From: Acidobacteriota bacterium
Lineage (GTDB): Bacteria; Acidobacteriota; Terriglobia; Acidiferrales; UBA7541
Direction: 5' to 3'
NCBI GenBank assembly: GCA_003224235.1
Contig: QHYU01000152.1
Span: forward strand, 1-64,000
Length of the DNA: 64,000 nucleotides
The notes beneath the pieces are model-generated. The model saw only the letters and a list, made by a program, of their open reading frames with translations. It did no database searches and was not told the origin of the DNA. Shown here piece after piece: positions 54,465-63,480 of this stretch. Positions within the stretch are counted from its first letter, which is position 1; every line of letters starts with the position of its first letter. A program made the translations under genes and the position numbers.

Positions 54465-55424
54465 ATGAAAAGCCCAACGCGCCCCATCGCCATTTACCAC
54501 GAGCACCCCGACTGGTTCCGTCCGCTGTTTGCGGAGCTAGACCACCGAGGAACCCCGTATGTACGGATCGACGCGCGTCACCATCAGTACGACGTCGCCT
54601 CGAAAGACGGCCAGTATGCGCTGTTCTTCAACCGCATGAGCCCCTCCGCCTACCTGCGGGGTAACGGGCAGGGAATCTTTTTCACGCTTCACTATCTGGC
54701 GCATCTCGAGGAACTCGGCGTCCGCGTCATCAACGGCCTCCGCGCCTTCACCATCGAAACGTCGAAGGCCTTGCAACTCTCGCTGCTGGAATCGCTCGGC
54801 CTTCCTTATCCGCGCGCCCGCGTAATCAACCACCCTTCCGAGGCCGCTGCGGCCGCCAAATGCCTCCGCTTCCCGGTGGTAGTGAAACCCAACATCGGCG
54901 GGAGCGGCGCGGGCGTCATGCGCTTTGACCGGCCCGATGAGCTGGAACAGGCGGCCGGGGAAGGCCGCCTGAACCTGGGCATCGACCACACGGCGCTGGT
55001 GCAAGAGTTCATACCGGCGCGCGGCGGTTACATCACGCGCGTGGAAGTGCTGGGATACAAGTATCTCTACGCCATACAAGTGTTTCTCTCGGGCGAAGGC
55101 TTCAACCTCTGCCCGGCGGATATTTGCCAGACTGCTGGCGGGGTAGAGCTACGGCGGGCGGCTTGCCCTGTGGATGCGCCGAAAACGGGCTTAAGAGTGG
55201 ATGGCTACACGCCACCCGCGGAAGTTATCGCAGCGGTGGAAAGGATCATGGTGGCGGCCGGAATCGAAGTGGGCGGAGTCGAGTACGTCGTGGACGATCG
55301 TGACAGCCGACTGCTCTATTACGACATCAATGCGCTTTCCAACTTCGTGGCGGACGCGCCGCGCGTCATCGGGTTCGACCCCTATGCGCGCCTAGCGGAC
55401 TACCTCGAACAGGAGGCACGCTGA
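54465..55424 (+). CDS. RimK-type ATP-grasp protein, 319 aa
   Basis: This ATP-grasp ligase has an N-terminal pre-ATP-grasp domain (PIAIYHEHPDWFRPLFAEL, YALFFNRMSPSAYLRGNG). The ATP-grasp core is FPVVVKPNIGGSGAGVMRF, ALVQEFIPARGGYITRVEV and YVVDDRDSRLLYYDINALSNF, the last a metal-binding Asp/Asn motif. Such enzymes join a carboxylate to an amine or thiol, but the substrates here are unknown. ATG 54465 has a GGAG site. It is coupled to the next gene (TGATG) and interrupts the usual trmD-rplS linkage. Confidence 0.85.
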   Translation: MKSPTRPIAIYHEHPDWFRPLFAELDHRGTPYVRIDARHHQYDVASKDGQYALFFNRMSPSAYLRGNGQGIFFTLHYLAHLEELGVRVINGLRAFTIETSKALQLSLLESLGLPYPRARVINHPSEAAAAAKCLRFPVVVKPNIGGSGAGVMRFDRPDELEQAAGEGRLNLGIDHTALVQEFIPARGGYITRVEVLGYKYLYAIQVFLSGEGFNLCPADICQTAGGVELRRAACPVDAPKTGLRVDGYTPPAEVIAAVERIMVAAGIEVGGVEYVVDDRDSRLLYYDINALSNFVADAPRVIGFDPYARLADYLEQEAR

Positions 55425-56467
55425 TGCGCTACGGTTACTGGCTGCCGGTGTTTGGTGGATGGCTGCGCAACGTCGAAGACGAGAACATGGAGGCGAGTTG
55501 GGGCTACGCCAGCCGCCTGGCCCGGCGCAGCGAAGAGATCGGGTTCGATTTGACGCTCATCGCCGAATTGAACTTGAACGACATCAAGGGCCCTGAGGCT
55601 CCTTCGCTGGACGCCTGGTCAACTGCCGCAGCCCTGGCTGCGGTTACAAAAAGGCTGGAATTGATGGTCGCCGTACGCCCCACCTTCCATCTTCCCGCCT
55701 TGCTGGCCAAGCAAGCGGCAAACATCGATCACATCAGCCGCGGACGCCTCTCGCTCAATGTGGTGTCGTCCTGGTGGGCGGACGAGGCCCGGCAATACGG
55801 AGTCCCGTTCGAGCAGCACGATGACCGCTACGCGCGGACCGCAGAATGGCTAGAAGTGCTGGACGGCGTCTGGTCCCAGGACAATTATTCGTTCACGGGG
55901 AAATACTATCGCGTGGAAGAAACTATCCTGCAACCCAAACCGGCGTCGCGGCCGCGGCCGACGATTTACGCAGGGGGCGAGTCGCCCGCCGCCAAAGAGC
56001 TGATTGCCGCGCGGTGTGATGCGTACCTGATGCATGGCGATCCCCCCGCAAAAATCCGCGAAAAAATCGCCGACCTTTCGGCGCGACGCGAGCGGCGGGG
56101 CTTGCCGCAGATGAAATTCGGCGTGGCCGGGTACGTCATCTTGCGCGACACCGAGAAAGAGGCGCGGGCCGAGCTCGCCCGCATCACCGACGTCAAGCAG
56201 AGCGCCGCTGGATATCGAAATTACCAGCAATGGCTGGCCGGCACACAGCTAGAGCAGAGCGTGTCGCTCGAGGACTACTCGGTTTCTAACCGCGGCCTGC
56301 GCTCCGGTCTGGTGGGCACCGCGGAGCAAGTAGCGGCGAGAATCGCGCAATTCGAGGCCGCGGGGGTCGATCTGCTGTTGCTGCAGTTCAGCCCACAACT
56401 GGAGGAGATGGAACGCTTCGCCGATGCCGTGATTCGCCGCCATGCGTCTTTCGCCGCCGCGGTCTGA
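55424..56467 (+). CDS. LLM-class flavin-dependent monooxygenase (SsuD/SfnG-like), 347 aa
   Basis: This is a luciferase-like TIM barrel. The N-terminal RYGYWLPVFGGWLRNVEDEN and ARRSEEIGFDLTLIAELN, the central ANIDHISRGRLSLNVVSSWW, and the C-terminal GLVGTAEQVAARIAQFEAAG (followed by DLLLLQFSP) are typical of FMNH2-dependent alkanesulfonate or dimethylsulfone monooxygenases. It needs a flavin reductase from elsewhere. The start overlaps the ATP-grasp stop, so the two products probably work together on one substrate. The substrate is unknown. Confidence 0.88.
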   Translation: MRYGYWLPVFGGWLRNVEDENMEASWGYASRLARRSEEIGFDLTLIAELNLNDIKGPEAPSLDAWSTAAALAAVTKRLELMVAVRPTFHLPALLAKQAANIDHISRGRLSLNVVSSWWADEARQYGVPFEQHDDRYARTAEWLEVLDGVWSQDNYSFTGKYYRVEETILQPKPASRPRPTIYAGGESPAAKELIAARCDAYLMHGDPPAKIREKIADLSARRERRGLPQMKFGVAGYVILRDTEKEARAELARITDVKQSAAGYRNYQQWLAGTQLEQSVSLEDYSVSNRGLRSGLVGTAEQVAARIAQFEAAGVDLLLLQFSPQLEEMERFADAVIRRHASFAAAV

Positions 56468-56601
56468 GCGCACGGCGCGTCATTCCACCCAATACAGCGA
56501 AAGCAGAACATTTCTATCCGTCACATCTCTGTTTTGATCAGCCTCTGTGTCCTTGGTGTTTCCTCTCCTTGCTAAATTCGCGCAGAAACTCTGAGTTTCC
56601 C

Positions 56602-56631
56602 TTGGCCAAAAGATCTGAAATCCGCTATACT
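56602..56631 (+). promoter_or_regulatory. Probable rplS promoter
   Basis: TTGGCC (56602-56607), an 18-base spacer and TATACT (56626-56631), about 60 bases before rplS. It would give rplS its own transcript now that the ATP-grasp pair separates it from trmD. Confidence 0.5.
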
Positions 56632-56689
56632 CCCCGTTTGTCATTCATGCGCTGGCCCCACCTGAGCGGGTCTGCGGGGAAAAGCTACC

Positions 56690-57082
56690 ATGAATCGAGT
56701 AGTCGCCAGAGTTCAAGAGGTGCAACTGCGAAAAGGCATCCCCCATTTCCGTCCGGGCGACACTGTGCGCGTGCACGTGCGGCTGAAGGAAGCCGAAGGG
56801 GAAAAGGAACGCATTCAGCCGTTCGAGGGCGTCGTGATCCGCAAGCGCGGGAGCCTGGCTGGGGCCAGCTTCACCGTGCGGCGGGTCAGCTTCGGCATCG
56901 GCATCGAACGCATCTTCCCGATAAATTCGCCGACAATCAGCTCGATCGACGTAGTCAGCCAGGGCCGCGTGCGCCGCTCCAAGCTCTACTATCTGCGCGG
57001 GCGCAAGGGCAAGGCCGCGCGCATCAAACAAGCCGGCCGCGCCACGAGCGTCGAGGAGCCCGTTGCCCCCGCCGCCGGATAG
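56690..57082 (+). CDS. rplS: 50S ribosomal protein L19, 130 aa
   Basis: Diagnostic stretches are [58 protein letters not shown] and [21 protein letters not shown] 56690 starts [15 protein letters not shown]. Slightly long C-terminal tail. rnhB follows after 190 bases, as in many bacteria. Confidence 0.96.
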   Translation: MNRVVARVQEVQLRKGIPHFRPGDTVRVHVRLKEAEGEKERIQPFEGVVIRKRGSLAGASFTVRRVSFGIGIERIFPINSPTISSIDVVSQGRVRRSKLYYLRGRKGKAARIKQAGRATSVEEPVAPAAG

Positions 57083-57272
57083 CCTCTGCTGACTTCTGTT
57101 TCCCGGGTTTATTCTTTTCTTCAAAGGAACCTCAGACAAACACAGAGAAGCGTAGTTGAGGGAAGAATCATTTCTTCTTCATAGTGTCCAGCTGTAGTGT
57201 TTCGCACGAATCCGTGTTCATTTCATCTGTGGTTCCAAAGGACCCTAGGCGCTGTGCTAAAATCGCGCGCCG

Positions 57273-57950
57273 ATGGGCCGGCTTTGCTCTTCCCGGTACG
57301 AACGCCAAGCGCGCCAGTGCGGCTGGCTGCGGATCGCCGGCCTCGATGAAGTGGGCCGCGGATCGCTGTTTGGCCCCGTAGTGGCTGCCGCAGTCATCCT
57401 GAACCCCAGGCATCGGATCGTCGGCCTGGACGACTCCAAGAAACTTTCGGCCGAGCGCCGCGCCGTCCTGGCCGAGCGCATCCGCGAGAACGCTCTGGCT
57501 TGGAGCATCGCCGAAGTGGACGCCCAGCGCATCGATGCCTGGAACATCTATCAGGCCAGCCGGCAGGCAATGGCCGCAGCGCTGGCGCTGCTCAAGATCG
57601 CGCCCGACTATCTGCTGATCGACGCCCTGCGGCTTGACTTACCCATCAAACAAAAAGCCCTCATCAAGGGCGACGCGCGTTCAGTCTCGATTGCGGCGGC
57701 GTCCATCGTGGCCAAGGTGGCGCGCGACTTGCGAATGGTCGATTGGGACAAGGAATTCCCGCAGTACGGCCTCGCCCACAACAAGGGTTACGCCACCCTG
57801 GAGCATCTCGAAGCGCTGCGCCGGCACGGCCCCACGCTGCTACACCGGTTTTCGTTTGCCCCGGTGCGCGAAGCCGCCTGCTGGGCCGCCAGCGCCAGGC
57901 AGGAACCCTTGCCACTCCACGCAGCCGAGGCTCCGCCGCTTGCGGAATAA
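57273..57950 (+). CDS. rnhB: Ribonuclease HII, 225 aa
   Basis: It cuts RNA in RNA-DNA hybrids, including single ribonucleotides. The active-site motif is IAGLDEVGRGSLFGPVVAAAV (Asp, Glu), with LDDSKKLSAERRAVLAERI, LLIDALRLDLPIKQKALIKGD and SIAAASIVAKVARD, then YGLAHNKGYATLEHLEAL. The start at ATG 57273 gives a Cys/Arg-rich first 12 residues. It follows rplS as in the conserved order. Confidence 0.95.
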   Translation: MGRLCSSRYERQARQCGWLRIAGLDEVGRGSLFGPVVAAAVILNPRHRIVGLDDSKKLSAERRAVLAERIRENALAWSIAEVDAQRIDAWNIYQASRQAMAAALALLKIAPDYLLIDALRLDLPIKQKALIKGDARSVSIAAASIVAKVARDLRMVDWDKEFPQYGLAHNKGYATLEHLEALRRHGPTLLHRFSFAPVREAACWAASARQEPLPLHAAEAPPLAE

Positions 57951-58368
57951 CCAGAGGCATCGCCCTGCCCCTCGTCTCGCCAGCGACTTTCCTTTTTTGC
58001 CAGCGGCTGGCTGAATCGTCGAACACGTCCAGCAATACGCTGGTATCTACGGCATCGCCGCTGGGCAGCCGATGCTCTGGGTTCCTTGGGCGCGCTGAGG
58101 CTCTCTACGATTTCATTCAACACCGGTGTCGAACCTCCAGGTGATTACTCGCTGAAAGCAGAGACGCGGAGTTACGTTGACGCGCCTGGGGGCGCATGCT
58201 AGCGTAAATTCGCTTCCGCCTGGCCTGCCATTTGCCGGCCTTCGCGGCGCCGGTGCGCTTTCGCGGACCACAGCGCGGAGGTTTTCGAGGCACGACAGGG
58301 CAAGCGCTGGAGCCCAGCGCGGGTGCGGCTGGGTTTCCCGCCACAGCGGGACAGGCAGAGCGTCACCG
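57951..58368. other. Intergenic region between rnhB and the TPR gene
   Basis: About 418 bases without a supported gene. A plausible promoter lies at 58177-58205 (TTGACG, a 17-base spacer, TAGCGT) reading into the TPR gene about 165 bases away. The GC-rich leader looks foldable but matches no RNA family I know. Confidence 0.4.
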
Positions 58369-61116
58369 ATGGCCTACAACAAGACCAAATCGGTCGAGTC
58401 CGCGCAGAAGTATCTCAACCTGGGGAAAGTCTCCCAGGCCATCTCCGAGTACCAGCAGATCCTGCGCAACGAGCCCCGGGATCAGGTCACGCTGATGACC
58501 ATCGGTGACCTCTACGTCCGCCAGGGCGAAACCTTCCAGGCGCTTGAATACTTCGAGCGGCTTGCCCAAATTTACTTGAGCGATGGATTTGTCACCAAGG
58601 CCATCGCCATCTACAAGAAGATTGCCAAGCTGGCACCGGAGGAGAGCAAAGCACTCGAGAAGCTGGCCGAACTCTACGTCCAGCAGGGGGTGATGAGCGA
58701 GGCCCGGCCGTTGTACTTGCAATTGGCTGAGGTCCACCTGAAGGCCGGCCGCAACCCGGAGGCGGTGACGCTGCTGCGAAAGCTGCTCGAAGCCGAGCCC
58801 GATAACCTACGCGTGCAATTGCGCCTGGGCGAGATCTACCACAAGATGGGCCGTGGCGCGGAGGCGGCAGGCACCTTTCTCGGCGCCGCGCAGCGCGTGT
58901 TCGACCAGAAAGAGTATGCCCAGGCGGAAAATCTCACCGAGAAGGCCCTCAAGCTCGACGCTAAGCACACTGGCGCGCTGGCGCTGAGGGCGCGCGCGCT
59001 AGCCGCCCTAGGCAAGCGCGCCGACGCCGCCAAATTGCTAGAAAAGATGCCGGATCTAGACTCCGGATCCGAGGCTGTGGCGCTGCAGCTCGACCTTTAC
59101 CTGCAAGGCGGGGAATCGGAGCGCGCGGCGAGCCTGGCGCGCAAAATAGTTGAGAGTAACCCGAAAAACTACGAACCGGTTTACAAGGCTGGCGTGGCTA
59201 TGGTGGACGCCGGAGAGCTCGACAGGGCGCTCGAGCTGCTGGGCCTGATCCGCGAGGTCATGATTGAGGCGGGCGAGCAGGAACGCCTGGCCCAGACGCT
59301 GAGCAAGGCTGCCCAACAGATGCCTGGGCGGTTGGAGCTGCTCGAGTGGCTCGTGGACCTCTACAACCGGACTAACGATTCGCTTCGGTTGCCCGACGCG
59401 CAGAGCCGACTCGCGGAAGCTGCCGCGGCCGCCGGGAAGCTCGAGCGGGCCAAACAAATCTACGAGCAACTCCTCGAACGCGACCCTGAGAATGAGGCCG
59501 TCCGGCCGCGACTGAATCAGGTGCGGGCGCAGTTGGGACTCGAACCGGTCCCGGGGTCATCGCCGGCGCCCAGTGTTGTCGCGATCCAGCCCGAAGCACC
59601 CGTGGTCGAAGCCAAGCCGCTGCCGCCGGTAGCACAGCCGGCGCTCGACGAGGACACGCGGCGGTTCGTCGCTCAGGCGCTCACCGATGTGGACCTATTC
59701 TCGAGCTATGGGCTGACACAAAAGGCCACGGATCTTCTGGAATCGGTGCTCCAGCGTGCGCCCCGCCATCCCGCGACACTGGAAAAACTGCTGGACCTGA
59801 ACCTTGGCGCCGGGAACGATCGCCGCACCGCCGAACTTGCCTCGATTCTCGAGCAGATCTACCTGGAGACTGACGAGCCCGGCAAGGCCGAGCGCTTTGC
59901 TGAATTGCGGCGGCGTTTCCAACGGGCTGCCGGGGTGCCCGAAGAGGTGGCCCTTCCGAGCCTTCCAGTCGCTCCCCCTGAGTTTCCTGTCCCGAAGGGG
60001 GAGGCCGAGCCGGCACCACAGGTCGCAGCACAGCCGGTGGTGGAAGAAGTTGAAGCGGTGCCCATCGGGGAAGCCGCAGTCCATGAGGTGGATCTCTCTG
60101 AGGAATGGGCGGCGCTGTCCCAGCAGATCGAGCAGGCTATGCACGCTTCAACGGCAACAATGGCACCTGCTGCCGCCGCGCCGGAAGTTGCGCCGCACGC
60201 GGAGGCGCCTGCTCTGGAGGCGGCCACCGCTGACGTGGAGGCCACGGCAACGAAGTCTGCTGAAATTTCGGAGCCCGCCCCCGCTCTCGCAGAGCTTATT
60301 CCAGTTGTGCCTGCGCTCCATGCCGAGCAGGCCGGGCAGGAATTGGGACAGCCCACTCGGGCCGTCGCCAATTCGCGGCCGGAGTACGAAGTTGAACTGG
60401 AGAGCGAGGAAGTTGTGGAAGCAGTTTTGCCGGACCAACCAGCAGCAACGCTGGGTGGGCTCTCCCCAGATCAGTTCCTCAGCGAACTGGCAACGGAATT
60501 GGGCGCGATGGCCGGCAAGCCCGGGGCGAGGGAAGAGCCGCGCGGCGACACTGTCCCCATCACGGGCCGTCCGCAGCCGCCGCCTGTTCCCGCAGGAGCC
60601 CGGGAGGCAGCGGCCTCGCCGGTGCGCCCTGCGATTGAAGCGCCGGCCAGCCCACGTGAAAGCGACGCGTCATTGCGCGAGGTCTTCGATGAGTTCCGCG
60701 CCGAGCTAGGCGAACTGAGCTCGGAAGAGGAGGATCCGGAGACGCACTACAACCTGGGGATCGCCTACCGGGAGATGGGCCTGCTCGATGAGGCCATCGG
60801 CGAGTTCCAGAAGGTCGCCAAGGGGAACGATAAAGGCCGGGCATTCCGTTATGCGATGCAGTGCTGTACACTTTTGGGGCTCTCGTTTATGGAGAAGGGC
60901 CAACCGCAAATCGCCGTGCTGTGGTACGAGCGAGCGCTGCAGACGCCGGGCCTCGACTCGGAGTCTGTCCTAGCGCTGAGGTATGATCTGGGCGTCGCCC
61001 AGGAACTGGCTGGCGATGAAGCCGCGGCGCGGAAGAGCTTTTCCCAGGTCTACGCCATGAACATTGACTACCGGGACGTCGCCGAACGCATTGCCACATC
61101 GGGGAAGCGCCGTTAA
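58369..61116 (+). CDS. Large TPR-repeat protein, 915 aa
   Basis: Cytoplasmic, without signal peptide. The N-terminal half (about residues 1-430) is a chain of tetratricopeptide repeats, such as AISEYQQILRNEPRDQVTLM, ALEYFERLAQIYLSDGFVTK and AVTLLRKLLEAEPDNLRVQL. A Pro/Ala/Glu-rich, low-complexity linker occupies about 460-480 and again about 590-800. A final TPR pair (ETHYNLGIAYREMGLLDEAI, AVLWYERALQTPGLD) ends the protein. ATG 58369 is chosen over a long Arg-rich upstream extension. A scaffold role is expected; similar proteins occur in Acidobacteriota and Myxococcota. Function unknown. Confidence 0.85.
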   Translation: MAYNKTKSVESAQKYLNLGKVSQAISEYQQILRNEPRDQVTLMTIGDLYVRQGETFQALEYFERLAQIYLSDGFVTKAIAIYKKIAKLAPEESKALEKLAELYVQQGVMSEARPLYLQLAEVHLKAGRNPEAVTLLRKLLEAEPDNLRVQLRLGEIYHKMGRGAEAAGTFLGAAQRVFDQKEYAQAENLTEKALKLDAKHTGALALRARALAALGKRADAAKLLEKMPDLDSGSEAVALQLDLYLQGGESERAASLARKIVESNPKNYEPVYKAGVAMVDAGELDRALELLGLIREVMIEAGEQERLAQTLSKAAQQMPGRLELLEWLVDLYNRTNDSLRLPDAQSRLAEAAAAAGKLERAKQIYEQLLERDPENEAVRPRLNQVRAQLGLEPVPGSSPAPSVVAIQPEAPVVEAKPLPPVAQPALDEDTRRFVAQALTDVDLFSSYGLTQKATDLLESVLQRAPRHPATLEKLLDLNLGAGNDRRTAELASILEQIYLETDEPGKAERFAELRRRFQRAAGVPEEVALPSLPVAPPEFPVPKGEAEPAPQVAAQPVVEEVEAVPIGEAAVHEVDLSEEWAALSQQIEQAMHASTATMAPAAAAPEVAPHAEAPALEAATADVEATATKSAEISEPAPALAELIPVVPALHAEQAGQELGQPTRAVANSRPEYEVELESEEVVEAVLPDQPAATLGGLSPDQFLSELATELGAMAGKPGAREEPRGDTVPITGRPQPPPVPAGAREAAASPVRPAIEAPASPRESDASLREVFDEFRAELGELSSEEEDPETHYNLGIAYREMGLLDEAIGEFQKVAKGNDKGRAFRYAMQCCTLLGLSFMEKGQPQIAVLWYERALQTPGLDSESVLALRYDLGVAQELAGDEAAARKSFSQVYAMNIDYRDVAERIATSGKRR

Positions 61117-61159
61117 GGAGGACGTCCCGCCCCAGATCCCTGCCGGGCGACCACCATTC

Positions 61160-61405
61160 ATGAACCGCCTGCTGCACGTGCTAGTGACGCTGATCTGCTT
61201 CGAGGTGGGAGCGCTGCTGGTGTTCCTGCCGTGGTCACACGCTTGGGAACACAACTATTTTCTGAATCGCCATCCGGCGCTGATCCCGTACGTGCTCAAT
61301 CCCTCTTTGCGCGGCGCCATCTCTGGACTGGGCGTGCTCGATATCGTCCTGGCGGCGGGGATGATCCGGCGCCGTCCTCCCTCCACCGTTGTCACACGAA
61401 ACTAG
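61160..61405 (+). CDS. Small hypothetical membrane protein, 81 aa
   Basis: Two hydrophobic segments (about residues 4-26, LLHVLVTLICFEVGALLVF; about 52-70, AISGLGVLDIVLAAGM) end in a basic tail (IRRRPPS). ATG 61160 is used; a longer frame would overlap the TPR gene. It overlaps thiE by 17 bases, so they are likely co-transcribed. No family is recognised. Confidence 0.65.
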   Translation: MNRLLHVLVTLICFEVGALLVFLPWSHAWEHNYFLNRHPALIPYVLNPSLRGAISGLGVLDIVLAAGMIRRRPPSTVVTRN

Positions 61406-62147
61406 ACCGATCCTATGTTACGTGACCGACTGGGCCGCCCTGTGCCGAGCCGCCGTGAGCAGAAGTGAGGATCCACGCGCCGATCCGCTTGCGGCGCTAG
61501 TCCTTCTGGGGCGCATCGGCCGCACGGTCGCTGCCCGCGTGGATTGGATCCAGATCCGCGAGAAAAACCTGCCGGCACGGCCCTTGGTTGAGCTGGCGCG
61601 GGGCGCGTTGGCGCTAGTCGCGACCCAGGCGGCCTCGATTGCTGTGGCCTCGCCGTGCGGCTCTTCACCTGCCACAGCCTCCGCCCCGCGGCCGATTCCC
61701 TCCACCCGGATTCTGATCAACGATCGGCTCGACGTCGCCGTGGCCGCCGGCGCGGCCGGGGTGCATCTGGGCGAAGAGTCATTGCCGGTGGCCGAGGTCA
61801 CGCGGTGGCGGAAAGAGGAAAAACCGCGTGCAGACTTTTCCGTGGGAGCTTCGTGCCACTCCTTGGCCGCAGCCGTTGAAGCTGAGCGCGCAGGCGCAGA
61901 CTACATCTTCTTCGGCCCGGTTTTCGCGACACCCTCCAAGGCAGCCTATGGCCCGGCGCGGGGGCTGGAGAAGCTCGGCGAAGTTTGCCGCAGCGTGCGC
62001 ATTCCTGTGCTAGCGATAGGCGGAATCACGCTGGAGAACGCCGCGACGTGTCTCGACTCCGGCGCCGCCGGGGTGGCCGCTATCCGTTTGTTCCAAGAAT
62101 CGGCCGATCCCGCCGCGGTTGTGGAGCAAATCCGCTCAGCGCGTTGA
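61389..62147 (+). CDS. thiE: Thiamine-phosphate synthase/TenI-like protein, 252 aa
   Basis: This TIM-barrel protein joins the thiazole and pyrimidine halves of thiamine. It has PILCYVTDW, VDWIQIREKNLPARPLVELA, ILINDRLDVAVAAGAAGVHLG, SVGASCHSLAAAVEAERAGA, DYIFFGPVFATPSKAAYGPA and PVLAIGGITLENAATCLDSG. The C(S)H in place of the usual STH is the TenI/ThiE-like variant, so TenI is an alternative. About 20 extra Ala/Ser/Pro residues lie before ILINDR. The start is TTG 61389. Confidence 0.87.
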   Translation: MSHETRPILCYVTDWAALCRAAVSRSEDPRADPLAALVLLGRIGRTVAARVDWIQIREKNLPARPLVELARGALALVATQAASIAVASPCGSSPATASAPRPIPSTRILINDRLDVAVAAGAAGVHLGEESLPVAEVTRWRKEEKPRADFSVGASCHSLAAAVEAERAGADYIFFGPVFATPSKAAYGPARGLEKLGEVCRSVRIPVLAIGGITLENAATCLDSGAAGVAAIRLFQESADPAAVVEQIRSAR

Positions 62148-62155
62148 GCAGAAAT

Positions 62156-62908
62156 ATGGAAGCCAAACCCTCGCCAACTCGCTCGACGCGCCGATCCCCT
62201 CGCAACGTGAAGCCTTTGCTGTGGCTCGCTACCGCGGTGATTGCGGCACTAGCCCTTCTGGTCGCTGGGACGAACTTGGGCCGCTCTCTGGCGGCGATTC
62301 GGCACGCCACGCCGGTTGCGACATCGGCGACATGGGAGGGGGCGCCGCAGGCCGACACCGCGCAGAAACCTGCCTATCAGATCCTGGACGCGGATCTCGA
62401 AACGCTGCGGCAGCGCTTCAACCAAGATGCGGACCAGCCGCGCATGCTCCTGCTGCTCTCGCCCACTTGAGCGGTATGCCGCCACGGCGTGACCGTGATC
62501 CGCGATCAGGTACTGGCCAAAATTCCTGGCCCGCGCCTCCGCATCTATGCTGTCTGGCTGCCGATTCCACGAACTGACGAAGACGATAAGGTGCCCGAGG
62601 CCACCCCAATTCTGGCGGCCGAGGCGCGCGCCAGCCAGTATTGGGACCCCAGCGGTGAAAGCGGTCGGCGCTTTGCGCGCACCCTGGACCTGCCATTGAA
62701 AACGCCCGCCTGGGACGTTTACCTGCTCTATGCGCCGAAGACACGCTGGGAAGCTGCTCCACCCCCGCCTGTCTTTTGGATGCATCAACTCAGTTTCATG
62801 CCGTTCACCGAAGCCTGGCGGCGCTTCGGCAAGAAACGGCTGGACGGCGCCCGCTTCCGTGAGGAAGTTGAGAAGCTGATCGCCACCCTGCCGCCGCAGC
62901 GGAAGTAG
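62156..62908 (+). CDS. Membrane-anchored thioredoxin-like selenoprotein with a UxxC motif, 250 aa
   Basis: From ATG 62156 a basic N-terminus leads into one membrane segment (about residues 20-40, PLLWLATAVIAALALLVAG) and a soluble domain. At codon 105 (62468-62470) an in-frame TGA falls in LLLLSPT-U-AVC-RHGV. A thioredoxin-fold redox pair CxxC sits at this point in relatives, so Sec would make UxxC. The same frame then stays open for 145 more codons, with normal codon use, to TAG at 62908 (VLAKIPGPRLRIYAVWLPI, GRRFARTLDLPLKTPAWDVY, YLLYAPKTRWEAAPPPPVFW). Hairpins follow the TGA. A stop-at-TGA gene caller would split it in two. Probable role: exported thiol/disulfide or peroxide reductant; not proven. 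Confidence 0.82.
62475..62493 (+). promoter_or_regulatory. Candidate SECIS-type hairpins after the TGA of the thioredoxin-like gene
   Basis: A seven-pair stem (TATGCCG with CGGCGTG, two G-U pairs) with loop CCA is possible. A competing short hairpin puts GGC (62486-62488) in the loop, 15 bases after the TGA, closer to the bacterial SECIS rule. The call is weaker than in selD. Confidence 0.4.
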
Positions 62909-63188
62909 CTGGGGAGACTTTTCCCGCTCTGGCCATCGGCGTGGGGTGATCTGGCGCGTCGAATGTTCCTGAAGCGTGAATCCTTTTGCCCTTCTGTAGT
63001 ATCTGAAAGGCATAGGCACAGACGCAGCCTATGACTGCGGGCGCGGCTCAGGGCGCGGGAGGCGTTGGCTGCGCGCTTTGAGCTAGGCCCGGGCCTCGAG
63101 TCGCGAATCACGCACGCTGGGATGACGGTTTCCGGGGCGATCGCTGTGAGCGGGGGAGGCTCCCTGGACAGAAGGGTGCAAGATAATT

Positions 63189-63431
63189 ATGCTGGATTGT
63201 CGCCAAGTATTGTCTGAGCTTTCTAATTATATAGACGATGGGATGACGCTTGAGGAGAAGTGTGCCTTCGAGGAACACCTGGCGCGATGTCGCCGCTGCT
63301 GGGTTGTCTGCGACACAACCCGCAAAACGATCGAGATCGTCTCCGAGAATATGCCGCCAGCCATGCCGCTGGCCGTCAGCGAACGGCTCCACGCGCGGCT
63401 ACGGTTGCTCTACGCATCTCGTGGAAGTTAG
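63189..63431 (+). CDS. Zinc-finger (zf-HC2) anti-sigma-like domain protein, 80 aa
   Basis: This is a lone ZAS-type zinc-binding domain. The Cys near residue 4 (LDCRQVLSELSNYIDD) and the H-x3-C-x2-C in FEEHLARCRRCWVV form the usual ligand set. No membrane segment follows, so it is either a soluble anti-sigma domain or a stand-alone regulator. No sigma-factor gene is adjacent within the window. It is followed 46 bases later by the cytochrome c gene. Confidence 0.8.
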   Translation: MLDCRQVLSELSNYIDDGMTLEEKCAFEEHLARCRRCWVVCDTTRKTIEIVSENMPPAMPLAVSERLHARLRLLYASRGS

Positions 63432-63480
63432 CCGGCCGCACTGGGGGACTTGCGGACTGGTGTGACCCAGGGGGAGATTG

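Noticed and set aside
58206-58368. RNase P RNA or SRP RNA in the GC-rich leader before the TPR gene
   Set aside because: The conserved cores (GAGGAAAGTCC for RNase P, GGAAGGAAGCA for SRP RNA) are absent.
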